Below are positions 51,201 through 59,314 of a stretch of 64,000 nucleotides of DNA, piece after piece; the stretch's first letter is position 1, and every line of letters starts with the position of its first letter. Source of the DNA: Cellulomonas phragmiteti. Its GTDB lineage: Bacteria; Actinomycetota; Actinomycetes; Actinomycetales; Cellulomonadaceae. A program made the translations under genes and the position numbers. The notes below the pieces were generated by a model. The model worked only from the letters and a program-made list of their open reading frames with translations. It made no database searches and was not told the origin of the DNA. The DNA is taken from NCBI RefSeq assembly GCF_016862775.1, contig NZ_BONP01000013.1, forward strand, positions 1-64,000. The letters run 5' to 3'.

Positions 51201-53744
51201 CCGCAGGGCGTCCCGGCCGACGTCCGGGACGCGGTGCGGGCCGCGGCGGACGCGACGGTCGCCGACCTCGACCGGGACGACCTCGACGCGTTCCTCACGC
51301 GCATGCGCACCACCGCCCTGGAGGCGATGACGCTCACGCTGACGGGTGCGGGCCTGTTCGACGGCCGCACGCACACCGAGCAGGAGGTGCTGCAGGCGCT
51401 GCGGGCCGACCGGCGCCACCACCGGCTCGTCGGCCGCTGGCTGCACGCCCTGCACGCCGCCGGGCGGCTGCAGCGCACGGGCGACCTGCTGCACGACCTG
51501 GTGTCCGTGACGCCGCAGGAGCACGAGCGCGGCTGGCAGGACCTGCGCGACCTGGAGGCCCGCACCACGTACGGCACCCAGGTGCTCGAGTACATGCGCA
51601 CGTGCACCGCGCGCCTGCCCGAGCTGCTGCGGGCCGAGCTCGACGTGCGGTCCCTGCTGTTCCCCGGGGCGTCCACCGAGACCGCGGGCGGGGCGTACCG
51701 CGACAACCTGGCGGTGCGGCACCTCAACGCGGCGGCCGCGAGCGCGCTCGCCGCGCTGGCGGCGCAGCGCTCACCGGACCGCCCGCTGCGGGTGCTCGAG
51801 GTCGGGGCGGGCGTCGGCGGGACCAGCGACGCGGCCGTGCAGGCGATCGCGGGTCTGCCCGCGCAGTACCTGTTCACGGACCTGTCGCCGTTCTTCCTCA
51901 CCGAGGCCCGCGAGCGCTTCGCGGAGTTCCCGTTCGTGACCTTCGGGCTGTACGACATCGAGCGGCCCGCGCACGAGCAGGGGCACGCGCCCAACTCGTT
52001 CGACGTGGTCGTCGCGGCGAACGTCCTGCACGACGCCGTGGACGTCGACGCGGCCCTCGCCCGGCTGCGGGAGGTGCTCGTCCCGGGTGGCCACCTCGTG
52101 GTCCTCGAGACGACCCTGGAGCACGACCCGGCGCTGCTGGTCTCCATGGAGCTCATGGAGGGACTGGACGGCGGGCACCACGACGCCCGCACGGCGCAGG
52201 ACCAGACGTTCCTCACCCGCGCGCAGTGGCACGACGCGCTGGGCGGCGTCGGCGCGGTCGACCCGCTGGTCCTCCCCGAGGAGGGGGACCGGCTCACCGG
52301 CACCGGGCAGTCGCTGCTGGTGGCGCGGCTGAAGACCGACCGGGTGCCCGTCGACGCGGACGACCTGGTGCGGCACTGCGCCGCGCGGCTGCCCGAGTAC
52401 ATGGTGCCCGGCCAGTGGCAGGTGCTGGACCGCCTGCCGCTGACGTCGAACGGCAAGGTCGACCGCCGCGGCCTGCTGGAGCGGCTGCCCTCGGGTGCGG
52501 CCGCGGTCGTCGAGTCGGTCAGCGCCGCGCCGGCCGACGACCTCGAGCGCTCCCTGGCGGCCCTGTGGGCCGAGCTGCTGGAGCGGGCGCACGTGGGCCG
52601 TGACGACGACTTCTTCGACCTCGGGGGTGACTCGCTGCTCGTCGCGCGCATGGTCGGGCGGCTCGGCGAGGTGCTGCCCGGCACCGGGGAGGACATCGAG
52701 TGGGAGGTCGTGCTGCGGCGCATGCTGCGCACCCCCACGGTCGCGGGGCTGGCGGAGTACCTGCGTGACCTGTCGGGTCAGGTCGAGGCCGCGGCCGACC
52801 GGTCGCGGGACCCGTACGTGCCGCTCAACGGCCCGGGCGGGGGCGTCGTGACGGCCCTCGTGCACGCCGGCACGGGGACGCTGGTGCCCTACCGGGCGCT
52901 CATCACCGAGATCCGCCGGCGCTCGGCCGGGCAGGGCACGCTCGTCGGGCTCGAGCTGCCCGACGTCGCGGCGTTCCTCGACGCCGACCCCGCGACGGTC
53001 ATCACGCGGTGGGCGGCGGACTACGCGCACGCGCTGCTCGAGCGCGGCGGGGACCGGTTCCACGTCGTGGGCTACTGCCTGGGCGGGCTGATCGCCACCG
53101 AGGTCGCCCGGACGTTGACGGAGGCGGGGGCGCACGTCGCGTCGCTCACCGCGATCAGCACGCACCGCCCGCCGTTCCGCCTGGACGACGAGCTGATCTC
53201 GGAGTACGCGTTCGCCGTGATGATGGGCATCGACCCGGTCGCGGTCGGCTTCCCGGCGGACGAGAACCGCGTCTCGGCGGCGTCCGACCAGCTGCTGGAG
53301 GCCACCCCCGGGCTCCTGCCCGACGGGGCGATCGGCCGCCTGGAGGGTGAGTACGCCGACGTGGCGGCGAGCTTCCGCGCGCTGGCGGAGGTGCCGCGGG
53401 CGGAGCGGGTGGCGCGCATGTGCGCCGCGGTGCCGCCCTCGGGCGGCAGCTACACGCCGGAGGCGCTCGAGGAGGTGTTCCGCATCTTCCGCCAGAGCGT
53501 GTTCTCGATCTCCCGGTACGAGCCGGAGCCGTACGCCGGGGACATCACGTTCCTGCGGCACGGCGGTGCGTACCCGTTCCCGGGCAACAAGGAGTCCGTC
53601 ACCACCTACTGGGAGCGGCTGGTGCTCGGGGACCTGCGCATCGTGGACGTGCCGGGCGACCACTTCGGCATGCTGTCGGTGCCGTACGCGCCGGGGATCC
53701 TCACGCACCTGGACGCGATCACCGGCGGGGACGTGGTCGCGTGA
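48231..53744 (+). CDS. NRPS 2: docking-Cy-A(MT)-PCP-TE
   Basis: This 1837-aa synthetase has a TubC-like N-terminal docking domain (about 10-68). A Cy domain follows (about 85-500; DLLVADHAS at 212). The A domain (SGSTG at 683) has a pocket that reads D-L-W-N-L-S-L-I-W-K, 9 of 10 with Cys. A SAM methyltransferase is inserted late in the A domain (about 1000-1390; [13 protein letters not shown] at 1188), before the A10 motif [13 protein letters not shown] (Ser1468) and a C-terminal thioesterase (about 1520-1837) complete it. The layout is that of PchF. The thioesterase elbow is GYCLGG, so the nucleophile is Cys1616 instead of Ser. GAGGAG lies 7 nt before the GTG. It would add, cyclise and methylate the last Cys and release the product. 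Confidence 0.93.
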   Translation: MQHTPPSTLAGTAGVDVEELLARLTQDGVHLWTQDGQLHFRAPQGTLTEERREVLRTHRATVVSLLEQRRTPTLTPSPATRYDPFPLTEVQVAYLVGRGAAYDYGGVACHAYVELELGELDPDRLRRAWGALVDRHDMLRAVVRTEGHQEVHPRAPGESFTVTDVGDADPHPHAERTRERLRDLVPDPQTWPLVRLHATRGAGTTILHLSVDLLVADHASVRLLLRELRDLYDQPDRDLGAPAVTFRDYVLARRALREGAGYHRDRAYWAERLEDLPPAPELPLAEHAADSSGRFTRLAGRLSAPEWQGLRERAAAHGLTPSAVTLAAYAEVVALWSRRADLTLNLPVPQRLPLHPDVDALVGDFTTLTLLAVRAEDGATFVERARTRQGRLVEDLDHGLFSGSEVLAELSRRRGESGVVMPVVFTGALGADDEDAPADSWTSREVHGLSQTPQVWLDCQVSRDADGLALRWDVREGVLVDGVARDAFAAYHDLLRRLATADDAWVDADPVTLPAHQRATRERVNATAAPLPDALLHEGPLAAMLATPDAVAVVHPEGELTHRDLWARVDGVAGALRAAGVEPGDRVAVVMDKGVEQVVAVHATSVVGAVYVPVDTTQPAARRAAIVTDAGVRVVLTQSWLLDQHVDVPAVVAVDEVPPGTAPGEDLGRVVGPDEPAYVIYTSGSTGTPKGVVVTHRAALNTVDDVDRLLDVGPHDRVLALAALGFDLSVWDLFAVTSRGGALVLPDAARRGDPSHWAELVAEHAVTLWNSVPAQMSMLVDYLGTTPGSVPTTLRAVLLSGDWIPVTLPGRIRDLLPGAQVHSLGGATEGAIWSIHHAVGEPDATWPSVPYGTPLANQTFHVLDPAGRDRPDWVAGELVIGGAGVALGYLGDAERTAARFVVHPRTGQRLYRTGDLGRYRPDGLIEFLGREDDQVKIRGHRVELAEIEAALLAHPGVAAATVLAPGGREDRRLVGVVETAAVSAAPSGATPQGVPADVRDAVRAAADATVADLDRDDLDAFLTRMRTTALEAMTLTLTGAGLFDGRTHTEQEVLQALRADRRHHRLVGRWLHALHAAGRLQRTGDLLHDLVSVTPQEHERGWQDLRDLEARTTYGTQVLEYMRTCTARLPELLRAELDVRSLLFPGASTETAGGAYRDNLAVRHLNAAAASALAALAAQRSPDRPLRVLEVGAGVGGTSDAAVQAIAGLPAQYLFTDLSPFFLTEARERFAEFPFVTFGLYDIERPAHEQGHAPNSFDVVVAANVLHDAVDVDAALARLREVLVPGGHLVVLETTLEHDPALLVSMELMEGLDGGHHDARTAQDQTFLTRAQWHDALGGVGAVDPLVLPEEGDRLTGTGQSLLVARLKTDRVPVDADDLVRHCAARLPEYMVPGQWQVLDRLPLTSNGKVDRRGLLERLPSGAAAVVESVSAAPADDLERSLAALWAELLERAHVGRDDDFFDLGGDSLLVARMVGRLGEVLPGTGEDIEWEVVLRRMLRTPTVAGLAEYLRDLSGQVEAAADRSRDPYVPLNGPGGGVVTALVHAGTGTLVPYRALITEIRRRSAGQGTLVGLELPDVAAFLDADPATVITRWAADYAHALLERGGDRFHVVGYCLGGLIATEVARTLTEAGAHVASLTAISTHRPPFRLDDELISEYAFAVMMGIDPVAVGFPADENRVSAASDQLLEATPGLLPDGAIGRLEGEYADVAASFRALAEVPRAERVARMCAAVPPSGGSYTPEALEEVFRIFRQSVFSISRYEPEPYAGDITFLRHGGAYPFPGNKESVTTYWERLVLGDLRIVDVPGDHFGMLSVPYAPGILTHLDAITGGDVVA

Positions 53745-54874
53745 CACCGCTGCCGCTCGTCGGCGTCGTGGGCGCGTCCGGGGCCGTCGGCTCGGCCGCG
53801 GCGCGCGCGCTGCACGCGTCGGGCGAGGTGCGGCTGCGCCTCGGCGGCCGGCGGCCCGAGCCCCTGGACGACCTCGCGCGCGAGCTCGGTGGCGACGCGC
53901 AGGTCGCGACGGCGGACGTCCGCGACGCGGCCTCGCTGGCGGTGTTCAGCGCGGGCTGCGACGTCGTCCTCGGGTGCGCCGGCCCGTCGTACGCGCTCGG
54001 CGACCGGGTCGCCCGCGCCGCGCTCGCCGCCGGGGCGGACCACGTGGACGTCACGGGGGACGAGGCCGTGCGCACGGCGCTGGCCGGTGACCCGCTGCCG
54101 GCGAGGCGCCGGGTCGTGGTCTCGGCGGGTCTGCTGCCCGGGCTGTCGGCGCTGCTGCCGCGCTGGCTCGCGGCCCGGCACGGGCTGCACGCGCTGCGCG
54201 CGTACGCGGGCGGTCTGGAGCGGTGCACACCGGCCGCCGCGGGCGACCTGCTGCTGTCCCTGCCGGGCGCCGGGGACGCCGCGGCGGTGTTCGGCACCCC
54301 CGGCGCGGCGTGGCGCGCCGGGCGGGTGGAGCCGCGCGCGCTCCGGTCCCGGGACGGGCACGTGGCACCGCACTTCGACGAGCCGGGGTTCGTCCAGCCG
54401 TTCCTCACCCGGGAGGCGCAGCGCCTCGCACCGGACCTGGGCGTGACGGACCTCGAGTGGTACGCGGTCCACGTGGGCCGGCGCGTGCGCGAGGTGCTCA
54501 CCGCCGCGGCGGGTGCGCCGGTCGCCGACCTGGAGACGACGGCGCACACCCTGCGGCGGGCGGCCGACCTCGACCTGGCCGGACGCTCGCCGTGGTACCT
54601 GCTGGTGCTCGAGGCCACCGACGCCGACGGCGGGCGGCGCACCCTCGTGCTGCGCACCCCGGACAGCTACCGGCTCACCGGGCACGTGGCCGCGTGGACG
54701 ACCCGCGAGGTGCTCGGGGGTCGTGTGCCGACCGGTGTGCACCACGCCGCGGACGTGCTCGACCCGGCGCGGGCCGTCGACGCGCTGCTGTCCGACGGCG
54801 ACGCGGCGACCCTGCGCGAGGTCGTCGGGACCGGGGGACCGGTGCGGCACGAGGTCGAGACGGGCGTGCTGTGA
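53741..54874 (+). CDS. Saccharopine dehydrogenase-like NAD(P)-binding protein
   Basis: This 377-aa protein begins LPLVGVVGASGAVGSAAARAL, a Rossmann motif, with VVLGCAGPSYALGDRVARAALAAGADHVDVTGD near 75. These match the saccharopine dehydrogenase/trans-acting enoyl reductase-like superfamily. GTGA overlaps with NRPS 2 and with the imide reductase place it within assembly of the metallophore. A protein of this type is, from memory, also present in the coelibactin cluster. Its reaction is unknown; reduction of an imine, ring or released product are options. The C-terminal half shows no recognisable motif. Confidence 0.75.
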   Translation: MTPLPLVGVVGASGAVGSAAARALHASGEVRLRLGGRRPEPLDDLARELGGDAQVATADVRDAASLAVFSAGCDVVLGCAGPSYALGDRVARAALAAGADHVDVTGDEAVRTALAGDPLPARRRVVVSAGLLPGLSALLPRWLAARHGLHALRAYAGGLERCTPAAAGDLLLSLPGAGDAAAVFGTPGAAWRAGRVEPRALRSRDGHVAPHFDEPGFVQPFLTREAQRLAPDLGVTDLEWYAVHVGRRVREVLTAAAGAPVADLETTAHTLRRAADLDLAGRSPWYLLVLEATDADGGRRTLVLRTPDSYRLTGHVAAWTTREVLGGRVPTGVHHAADVLDPARAVDALLSDGDAATLREVVGTGGPVRHEVETGVL

Positions 54875-55986
54875 CCCGACCCCTGCGGACCGTGGTGTGC
54901 GGCACCGGGTTCGGACGCTTCCACCTCGAGGGGGTGCGCCTGGTGCCCGACGACCTCGAGCTGGTGGGCGTGCTCGCGCGGGGCAGCGCGTTCTCCCGCG
55001 CCTACGCCCAGGAGCAGGGGGTGCCGTTCTACGCGCGCGTCGAGGACCTGCCGGACGACGTGGAGGTCGCGTGCGTGGCCGTCGGCTCGGCCGTGCAGGG
55101 CGGACCGGGCACGCAGCTCGCGCACGCGCTCATGGCGCGGGGGGTCCACGTGCTGCAGGAGCACCCCGTCCACCACGACGAGCTGGCCGACCTGCTGCGC
55201 GCCGCGCGCCGGCACGGCGTGGTCTACCACCTCGACCCGTTCTACCGGTACGTCGAGCCCGTCGCGCGGTTCCTGGACGGCGCGCGTGAGCTGCGGCGTC
55301 GCGGCGCGGTCGTGCACGTGGACGCGACGAGCGCGATCCAGGTGCTGCACCCGCTGCTGGACGTCCTCGCGCTCGCGCTGGGCGGTGTGCGGCCCGCGGC
55401 GTTCGGTGACCCGGCGCCGGTGGACGACCGCGTCGCCGCGGTGTCCGCGACGTCGCAGCCGTACCGCGTGCTGCAGGGGGCGGTCGCCGGGGTGCCCGTG
55501 ACCCTGCGCGTGCAGAACCAGCTGCACCCCTCCGACGGGGACAACCACGCGCTCGTGTGGCACCGGCTGGCCCTCAGCGGCGAGGGCGGCACGCTCACGC
55601 TGACCGACACGCACGGCCCGGTGCTGTGGCAGCCGCGCCTGCACGCACCGCGCGACGAGCACGGGCGCCTGCTGTCCACCGGACCGGGGACCGAGCACCT
55701 GGCGCAGCCGCCCGTGTCCGTCGTCCCGGGCACCGAGCCCCCGCCGTGGCGCGAGGTCTTCGCCGCCACGTGGCCGCAGACCGTCGCGACCGCCCTGCGC
55801 GCCCTGGTCGCCGACGTCCGTGCCGGGGCGGACCCGATGCCCCGCGGTCAGCGCGACCTGTCCGTGTGCCGGCTCTGGCTGGACGTGGTCGCCCGGCTGG
55901 GCCGCCCCGAGCTCGTCCGCCCCGACGCCCCCACCCCGTGGCGGCTGGACCAGATCCTGCCCGCCCCCGAGGACGGAGCCCGATGA
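54871..55986 (+). CDS. Thiazolinyl imide reductase (PchG/Irp3 type)
   Basis: This 371-aa Gfo/Idh/MocA-like enzyme starts RTVVCGTGFGRFHLEGVRL and has CVAVGSAVQGGPGTQLAHALMARGVHVLQEHPVHHDEL, the family fingerprint of YbtU/Irp3 and PchG. A YHLDPFYRYVEPVARFL segment follows. Such enzymes reduce one NRPS-bound thiazoline to a thiazolidine with NADPH. With a methyltransferase domain in NRPS 2, the last ring is probably a methylated thiazolidine as in pyochelin. Coupled by GTGA and ATGA overlaps on both sides. Confidence 0.9.
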   Translation: MTRPLRTVVCGTGFGRFHLEGVRLVPDDLELVGVLARGSAFSRAYAQEQGVPFYARVEDLPDDVEVACVAVGSAVQGGPGTQLAHALMARGVHVLQEHPVHHDELADLLRAARRHGVVYHLDPFYRYVEPVARFLDGARELRRRGAVVHVDATSAIQVLHPLLDVLALALGGVRPAAFGDPAPVDDRVAAVSATSQPYRVLQGAVAGVPVTLRVQNQLHPSDGDNHALVWHRLALSGEGGTLTLTDTHGPVLWQPRLHAPRDEHGRLLSTGPGTEHLAQPPVSVVPGTEPPPWREVFAATWPQTVATALRALVADVRAGADPMPRGQRDLSVCRLWLDVVARLGRPELVRPDAPTPWRLDQILPAPEDGAR

Positions 55987-56768
55987 CCCCCCACTCACCC
56001 GACCCGTGGCTGCGCCGGCCCCGCCCCCGGCCCGGTGCCGGTGTGCGCCTGGTCTGCCTGCCGCACGCCGGCGGCTCCGCCGGCGCCTACCGCCCGTGGG
56101 CGCCGCTGCTGCCCGCGGGCGTCGACCTGGTGTGCGTGCAGCCGCCCGGCCGCGAGGACCGGTTCACCGAGCCACCCGTCGACGACATGGCCACCCTCGT
56201 CGACCGGGTCGCCGACGCGCTGCTCCCGCTGCTGGACCGCCCGTACGTGCTGTTCGGGCACTCGATGGGCTCGGCCGTCGCCGTCGAGCTCGCGCGGCGG
56301 CTGCGCGCGCTGGGCGCCGACGAGCCTGCCCGGCTGGTGGCCTCCGGCCGCCGCGCGCCGGCCGACGCGGTGCCCGGATCCGTGCACCGCAGCAGCGACG
56401 ACGCGATCGTCGCCGAGCTCGTCCGCCTCGGCGGGACGTCGCCCGAGGTGCTCGCCGAACCCGGCCTGCGGGAGGCCGTGCTGCGCAACGTGCGCGCCGA
56501 CTACCGCCTCGTCGAGACGTACCGCCCGTTCCCCGGCGCGCCGCTGACCTGCCCGGTGACGGTCTTCCTCGGGGACGCGGACCCCGAGGTCGACGCCGCG
56601 GGTGCCGAGGGCTGGGCGCGCACCACCACCGGGCGCCTCGACGTGCAGGTGTTCCCGGGCGACCACTTCTACCTCGACCACGTGCGACGCGACGTCGTCC
56701 ACGCGCTGCTGCGACGCCTCGACCCCGTGCTGGTCGCCGACGCCTCGCCGTGGCCCAGCACGCCCTGA
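55983..56768 (+). CDS. Type II (editing) thioesterase
   Basis: This 261-aa alpha/beta hydrolase has LVCLPHAGGSAGAYRPWAPLL at 23, the elbow VLFGHSMGSAVAVELARR with nucleophile Ser near 98, and a C-terminal GDHFYL with the catalytic His. The closest role is YbtT/Irp4: removing wrongly loaded or stalled acyl groups from carrier domains. It overlaps the imide reductase gene by 4 bp. Confidence 0.9.
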   Translation: MTPHSPDPWLRRPRPRPGAGVRLVCLPHAGGSAGAYRPWAPLLPAGVDLVCVQPPGREDRFTEPPVDDMATLVDRVADALLPLLDRPYVLFGHSMGSAVAVELARRLRALGADEPARLVASGRRAPADAVPGSVHRSSDDAIVAELVRLGGTSPEVLAEPGLREAVLRNVRADYRLVETYRPFPGAPLTCPVTVFLGDADPEVDAAGAEGWARTTTGRLDVQVFPGDHFYLDHVRRDVVHALLRRLDPVLVADASPWPSTP

Positions 56769-56807
56769 CCACGACCCCCGGACCTCGACCCCCTCCTGGA
56801 GGACACC

Positions 56808-57542
56808 ATCCCCGCCGCCGACTACTACTCGCCGGCCGCCGAGTTCTTCGACCTCGTCGGCCACCGCCACCTCGTCTCGAGCGCCCCGGCGCTGCGCACC
56901 GCCCTGGCCGGCCTCGACACCTCGCACGGCCCGGTCCTCGACATCGGCGCCGGGTCGGGGCTGGTCACGGCGACCATCGCCGAGATCCTGCCCTCGGCGC
57001 GCATCATCTCCGCCGAGCCGTCGCCGGTCATGCGCGCGGTGCTGACCAGCCGGGTGTTCTCCGACCCCGCACTGCGCGAGCGCGTCACGGTGGTGCCCGA
57101 GCCCGCGCAGGAGCTCGAGCTGCCCGACTCGCTCTCGGCCGTGGTGATCTTCGGCGTCGCCGGGCACATCCCCCGGCCCGAGCGGGTGCGGCTGTGGCGC
57201 CGGCTGGCCGAGCGGCTGCCCGTCGGGGCGCCCATCGTCGTCGAGCTCATGGGCGTCGACACCCCGCGCCACATCCCGTTCGTGCGCATGTGCAGGGAGT
57301 CGCTGGGCGACCAGGACTACGAGTGGTGGATCAGCGGGGACCCGGCCGGTGAGGGCGTCATGCGCTGGCGCACCGAGTGGCGGGTGTTCCGCGACGGCCG
57401 GCGTGTGCGCACGGTCGAGGACGAGTACGACTGGGAGACCTTCGCGGTCGAGCGGCTCGCCGAGGAGTCGGGGATGACGGTGCGCCGGCTCGCCCGCTCC
57501 AGCCGGGAGTCCACGCCCGAGGTGGGGGTGCTGGTCCGATGA
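56808..57542 (+). CDS. Class I SAM methyltransferase with probable ATC start codon
   Basis: This 244-aa protein has the SAM motif GPVLDIGAGSGLVTATIAEI (about residues 44-63). The acidic loop IISAEPSPVM and an IFGVAGHIPRPERVRLWRRL region follow. No ATG, GTG or TTG occurs in frame between the upstream stop (56766) and codon 57030, which lies after the SAM motif. A good Shine-Dalgarno GGAGG (56798-56802) stands 5 nt before an in-frame ATC at 56808, which I take as start; CTG 56796 would overlap the Shine-Dalgarno. Its end overlaps the ABC gene by ATGA. It may methylate the metallophore in addition to the MT domain of NRPS 2. Confidence 0.8.
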   Translation: MPAADYYSPAAEFFDLVGHRHLVSSAPALRTALAGLDTSHGPVLDIGAGSGLVTATIAEILPSARIISAEPSPVMRAVLTSRVFSDPALRERVTVVPEPAQELELPDSLSAVVIFGVAGHIPRPERVRLWRRLAERLPVGAPIVVELMGVDTPRHIPFVRMCRESLGDQDYEWWISGDPAGEGVMRWRTEWRVFRDGRRVRTVEDEYDWETFAVERLAEESGMTVRRLARSSRESTPEVGVLVR

Positions 57543-59314
57543 CGACGACCGGCCCGCGCACCCCCGGGCCGCTGGCCCGGTTGATCGCCCCCGTCCGGCG
57601 GCGCGTCGTGGCGGCCACGGTCCTGCAGGGCCTGGCCGCGGGCACCGGCATCGCGCCGCTGGTCCTGCTGGTCGAGCTCGCCCGGGGCCTGCTCGCGCCC
57701 GCACCCCTGGACGCGGACCGCCTCTGGCTGCTCGTGGGCGGGGCCCTGCTCGCGGCGCTCGTGTCGCTGCTGCTGGGTGCCGCGTCGACGGTCGTCAGCC
57801 ACCGCGCGGACGACGACCTGCAGCTGGCGGTGCGCCGCGACCTGGCCGCGCACCTGTCGCGCGTGCCCCTGGGCTGGTACTCGCGGCACGGCTCGGGACG
57901 CGCCAAGCGCGCGCTGCACGACGACGTCGGCGAGGTGCACCAGCTCGTCGCGCACACCGTCCCTGAGCTCGCCGGGGTCGTCGCCGTCCCGCTGGTGACC
58001 CTCGTCTACCTGGTCACCGTCGACTGGCAGCTGGCCCTGGTGGCGCTCGTGCTCGTCGTCGCCGGGGTCGCGCTGTTCGCGCGGGCCATGGCCGGCGGCA
58101 TGGCCAAGATGGGCGAGTACGCCCGCGCCATGGGCGACGTGAGCAGCGCGACCGTCGAGTTCGTCCGCGGGATCCGCGTCGTCAAGCAGCTCGGGTCGCA
58201 GGACCAGGCGTCCAGCCGGTTCGTGGCCGCGGCCGACGCGTTCGCCGACTTCTTCGTCGCGTGGTCGCGCAGCACCACGGCCGTGACCGTCGGCTCGTTC
58301 CTGCTGCTGTCGGCACCGACCGTCACGGTCGTCGTCGTGACGGCCGGTGTGCTGCTCGCCGCCGCCGGTCGCACCGACCCGGTGGACGTCGTCGCGTTCG
58401 CCCTGCTGGCGCCGGCCCTGTGCGCCCCCATGAACGCGATCGGCGCGCGCGCCCAGCAGATCACCGGCGCCCGCGGCGCGGCGGCGCGCATCGCCGACGT
58501 GCTGGCCGTCCCCGAGCTGGTGACCACGGGCACCGCGACACCCGAGGGTGCGCGGGTCGAGCTGCGCGGCGTGCGGTTCGCGTACGAGCCCGCCCCGGGC
58601 GACGAGGCCCACGAGGTGCTGCACGGCATCGACCTGACCCTCGAGCCGGGCACCGTCACGGCGCTCGTGGGGCCGTCCGGTGCGGGCAAGACGACGCTGG
58701 CGACCCTGCCGGCGCGGTTCGCCGACCCGACGGGCGGGGCCGTGCTCGTCGGCGGTGCCGACCTGCGCGACGTCCCGGCCGACGTGCTCTACCGCACCGT
58801 CGGCTTCGTGTTCCAGGACGTGCAGCTGCTGCGTGCCTCGATCACCGAGAACATCGCGCTCGCCCGGCCCGACGCGACACCCGAGCAGGTGCGCGCCGCC
58901 GCGCGCGCCGCACGTATCGACGACCGCGTCGAGGCGATGCCGCGCGGCTACGACTCGGTGGTCGGCGAGGACGTGCAGCTGTCGGGCGGTGAGGCGCAGC
59001 GCGTCGCGATCGCCCGCACCCTGCTGGCCGACCCGCCCGTGCTCGTCCTCGACGAGGCCACCGCGGCGGTCGACCCGAGCGCCGAGGCGCACATCCAGGA
59101 CGCCGTGAGCGAGCTCGCCCGCGGCCGTACCGTGCTCGTGGTCGCGCACCGCCTGCCGACCGTGGTCGGCGCGGACCGCATCGTCGTCCTCGACGACGGG
59201 TGCGTCGTCGAGGACGGCACGCACTCCGACCTGCTGGCCCGCGAGGGCGCGTACGCCCGGCTGTGGGCGGCGTGGCACGACCAGGCAGCACCCGCCGAGG
59301 AGGCCGTCCGATGA
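57539..59314 (+). CDS. ABC transporter half (membrane plus ATPase), YbtP-like
   Basis: This 591-aa fused permease-ATPase has six predicted helices in about 20-300. The nucleotide-binding domain (about 340-575) shows Walker A GPSGAGKTT, signature LSGGEAQRVAIAR, Walker B VLVLDEATAAVD and a switch His in VVAHRL. It pairs with the next gene as a heterodimer. The fold is that of exporters, but in this gene context YbtPQ and IrtAB act as metallophore importers, so direction is inferred to be import. It overlaps the methyltransferase gene by 4 bp. Confidence 0.9.
   Translation: MTTTGPRTPGPLARLIAPVRRRVVAATVLQGLAAGTGIAPLVLLVELARGLLAPAPLDADRLWLLVGGALLAALVSLLLGAASTVVSHRADDDLQLAVRRDLAAHLSRVPLGWYSRHGSGRAKRALHDDVGEVHQLVAHTVPELAGVVAVPLVTLVYLVTVDWQLALVALVLVVAGVALFARAMAGGMAKMGEYARAMGDVSSATVEFVRGIRVVKQLGSQDQASSRFVAAADAFADFFVAWSRSTTAVTVGSFLLLSAPTVTVVVVTAGVLLAAAGRTDPVDVVAFALLAPALCAPMNAIGARAQQITGARGAAARIADVLAVPELVTTGTATPEGARVELRGVRFAYEPAPGDEAHEVLHGIDLTLEPGTVTALVGPSGAGKTTLATLPARFADPTGGAVLVGGADLRDVPADVLYRTVGFVFQDVQLLRASITENIALARPDATPEQVRAAARAARIDDRVEAMPRGYDSVVGEDVQLSGGEAQRVAIARTLLADPPVLVLDEATAAVDPSAEAHIQDAVSELARGRTVLVVAHRLPTVVGADRIVVLDDGCVVEDGTHSDLLAREGAYARLWAAWHDQAAPAEEAVR

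Noticed and set aside
42057..51722. A 3221-codon open frame antisense to both NRPS genes
   Set aside because: Its translation is low-complexity Arg/Gly/Val/Ala-rich with no domain. It is a by-product of extreme third-position GC in the NRPS genes.
57030..57542. Methyltransferase starting at ATG 57030
   Set aside because: This would remove the whole SAM-binding motif; the upstream frame is clearly coding and has a ribosome site before ATC 56808.
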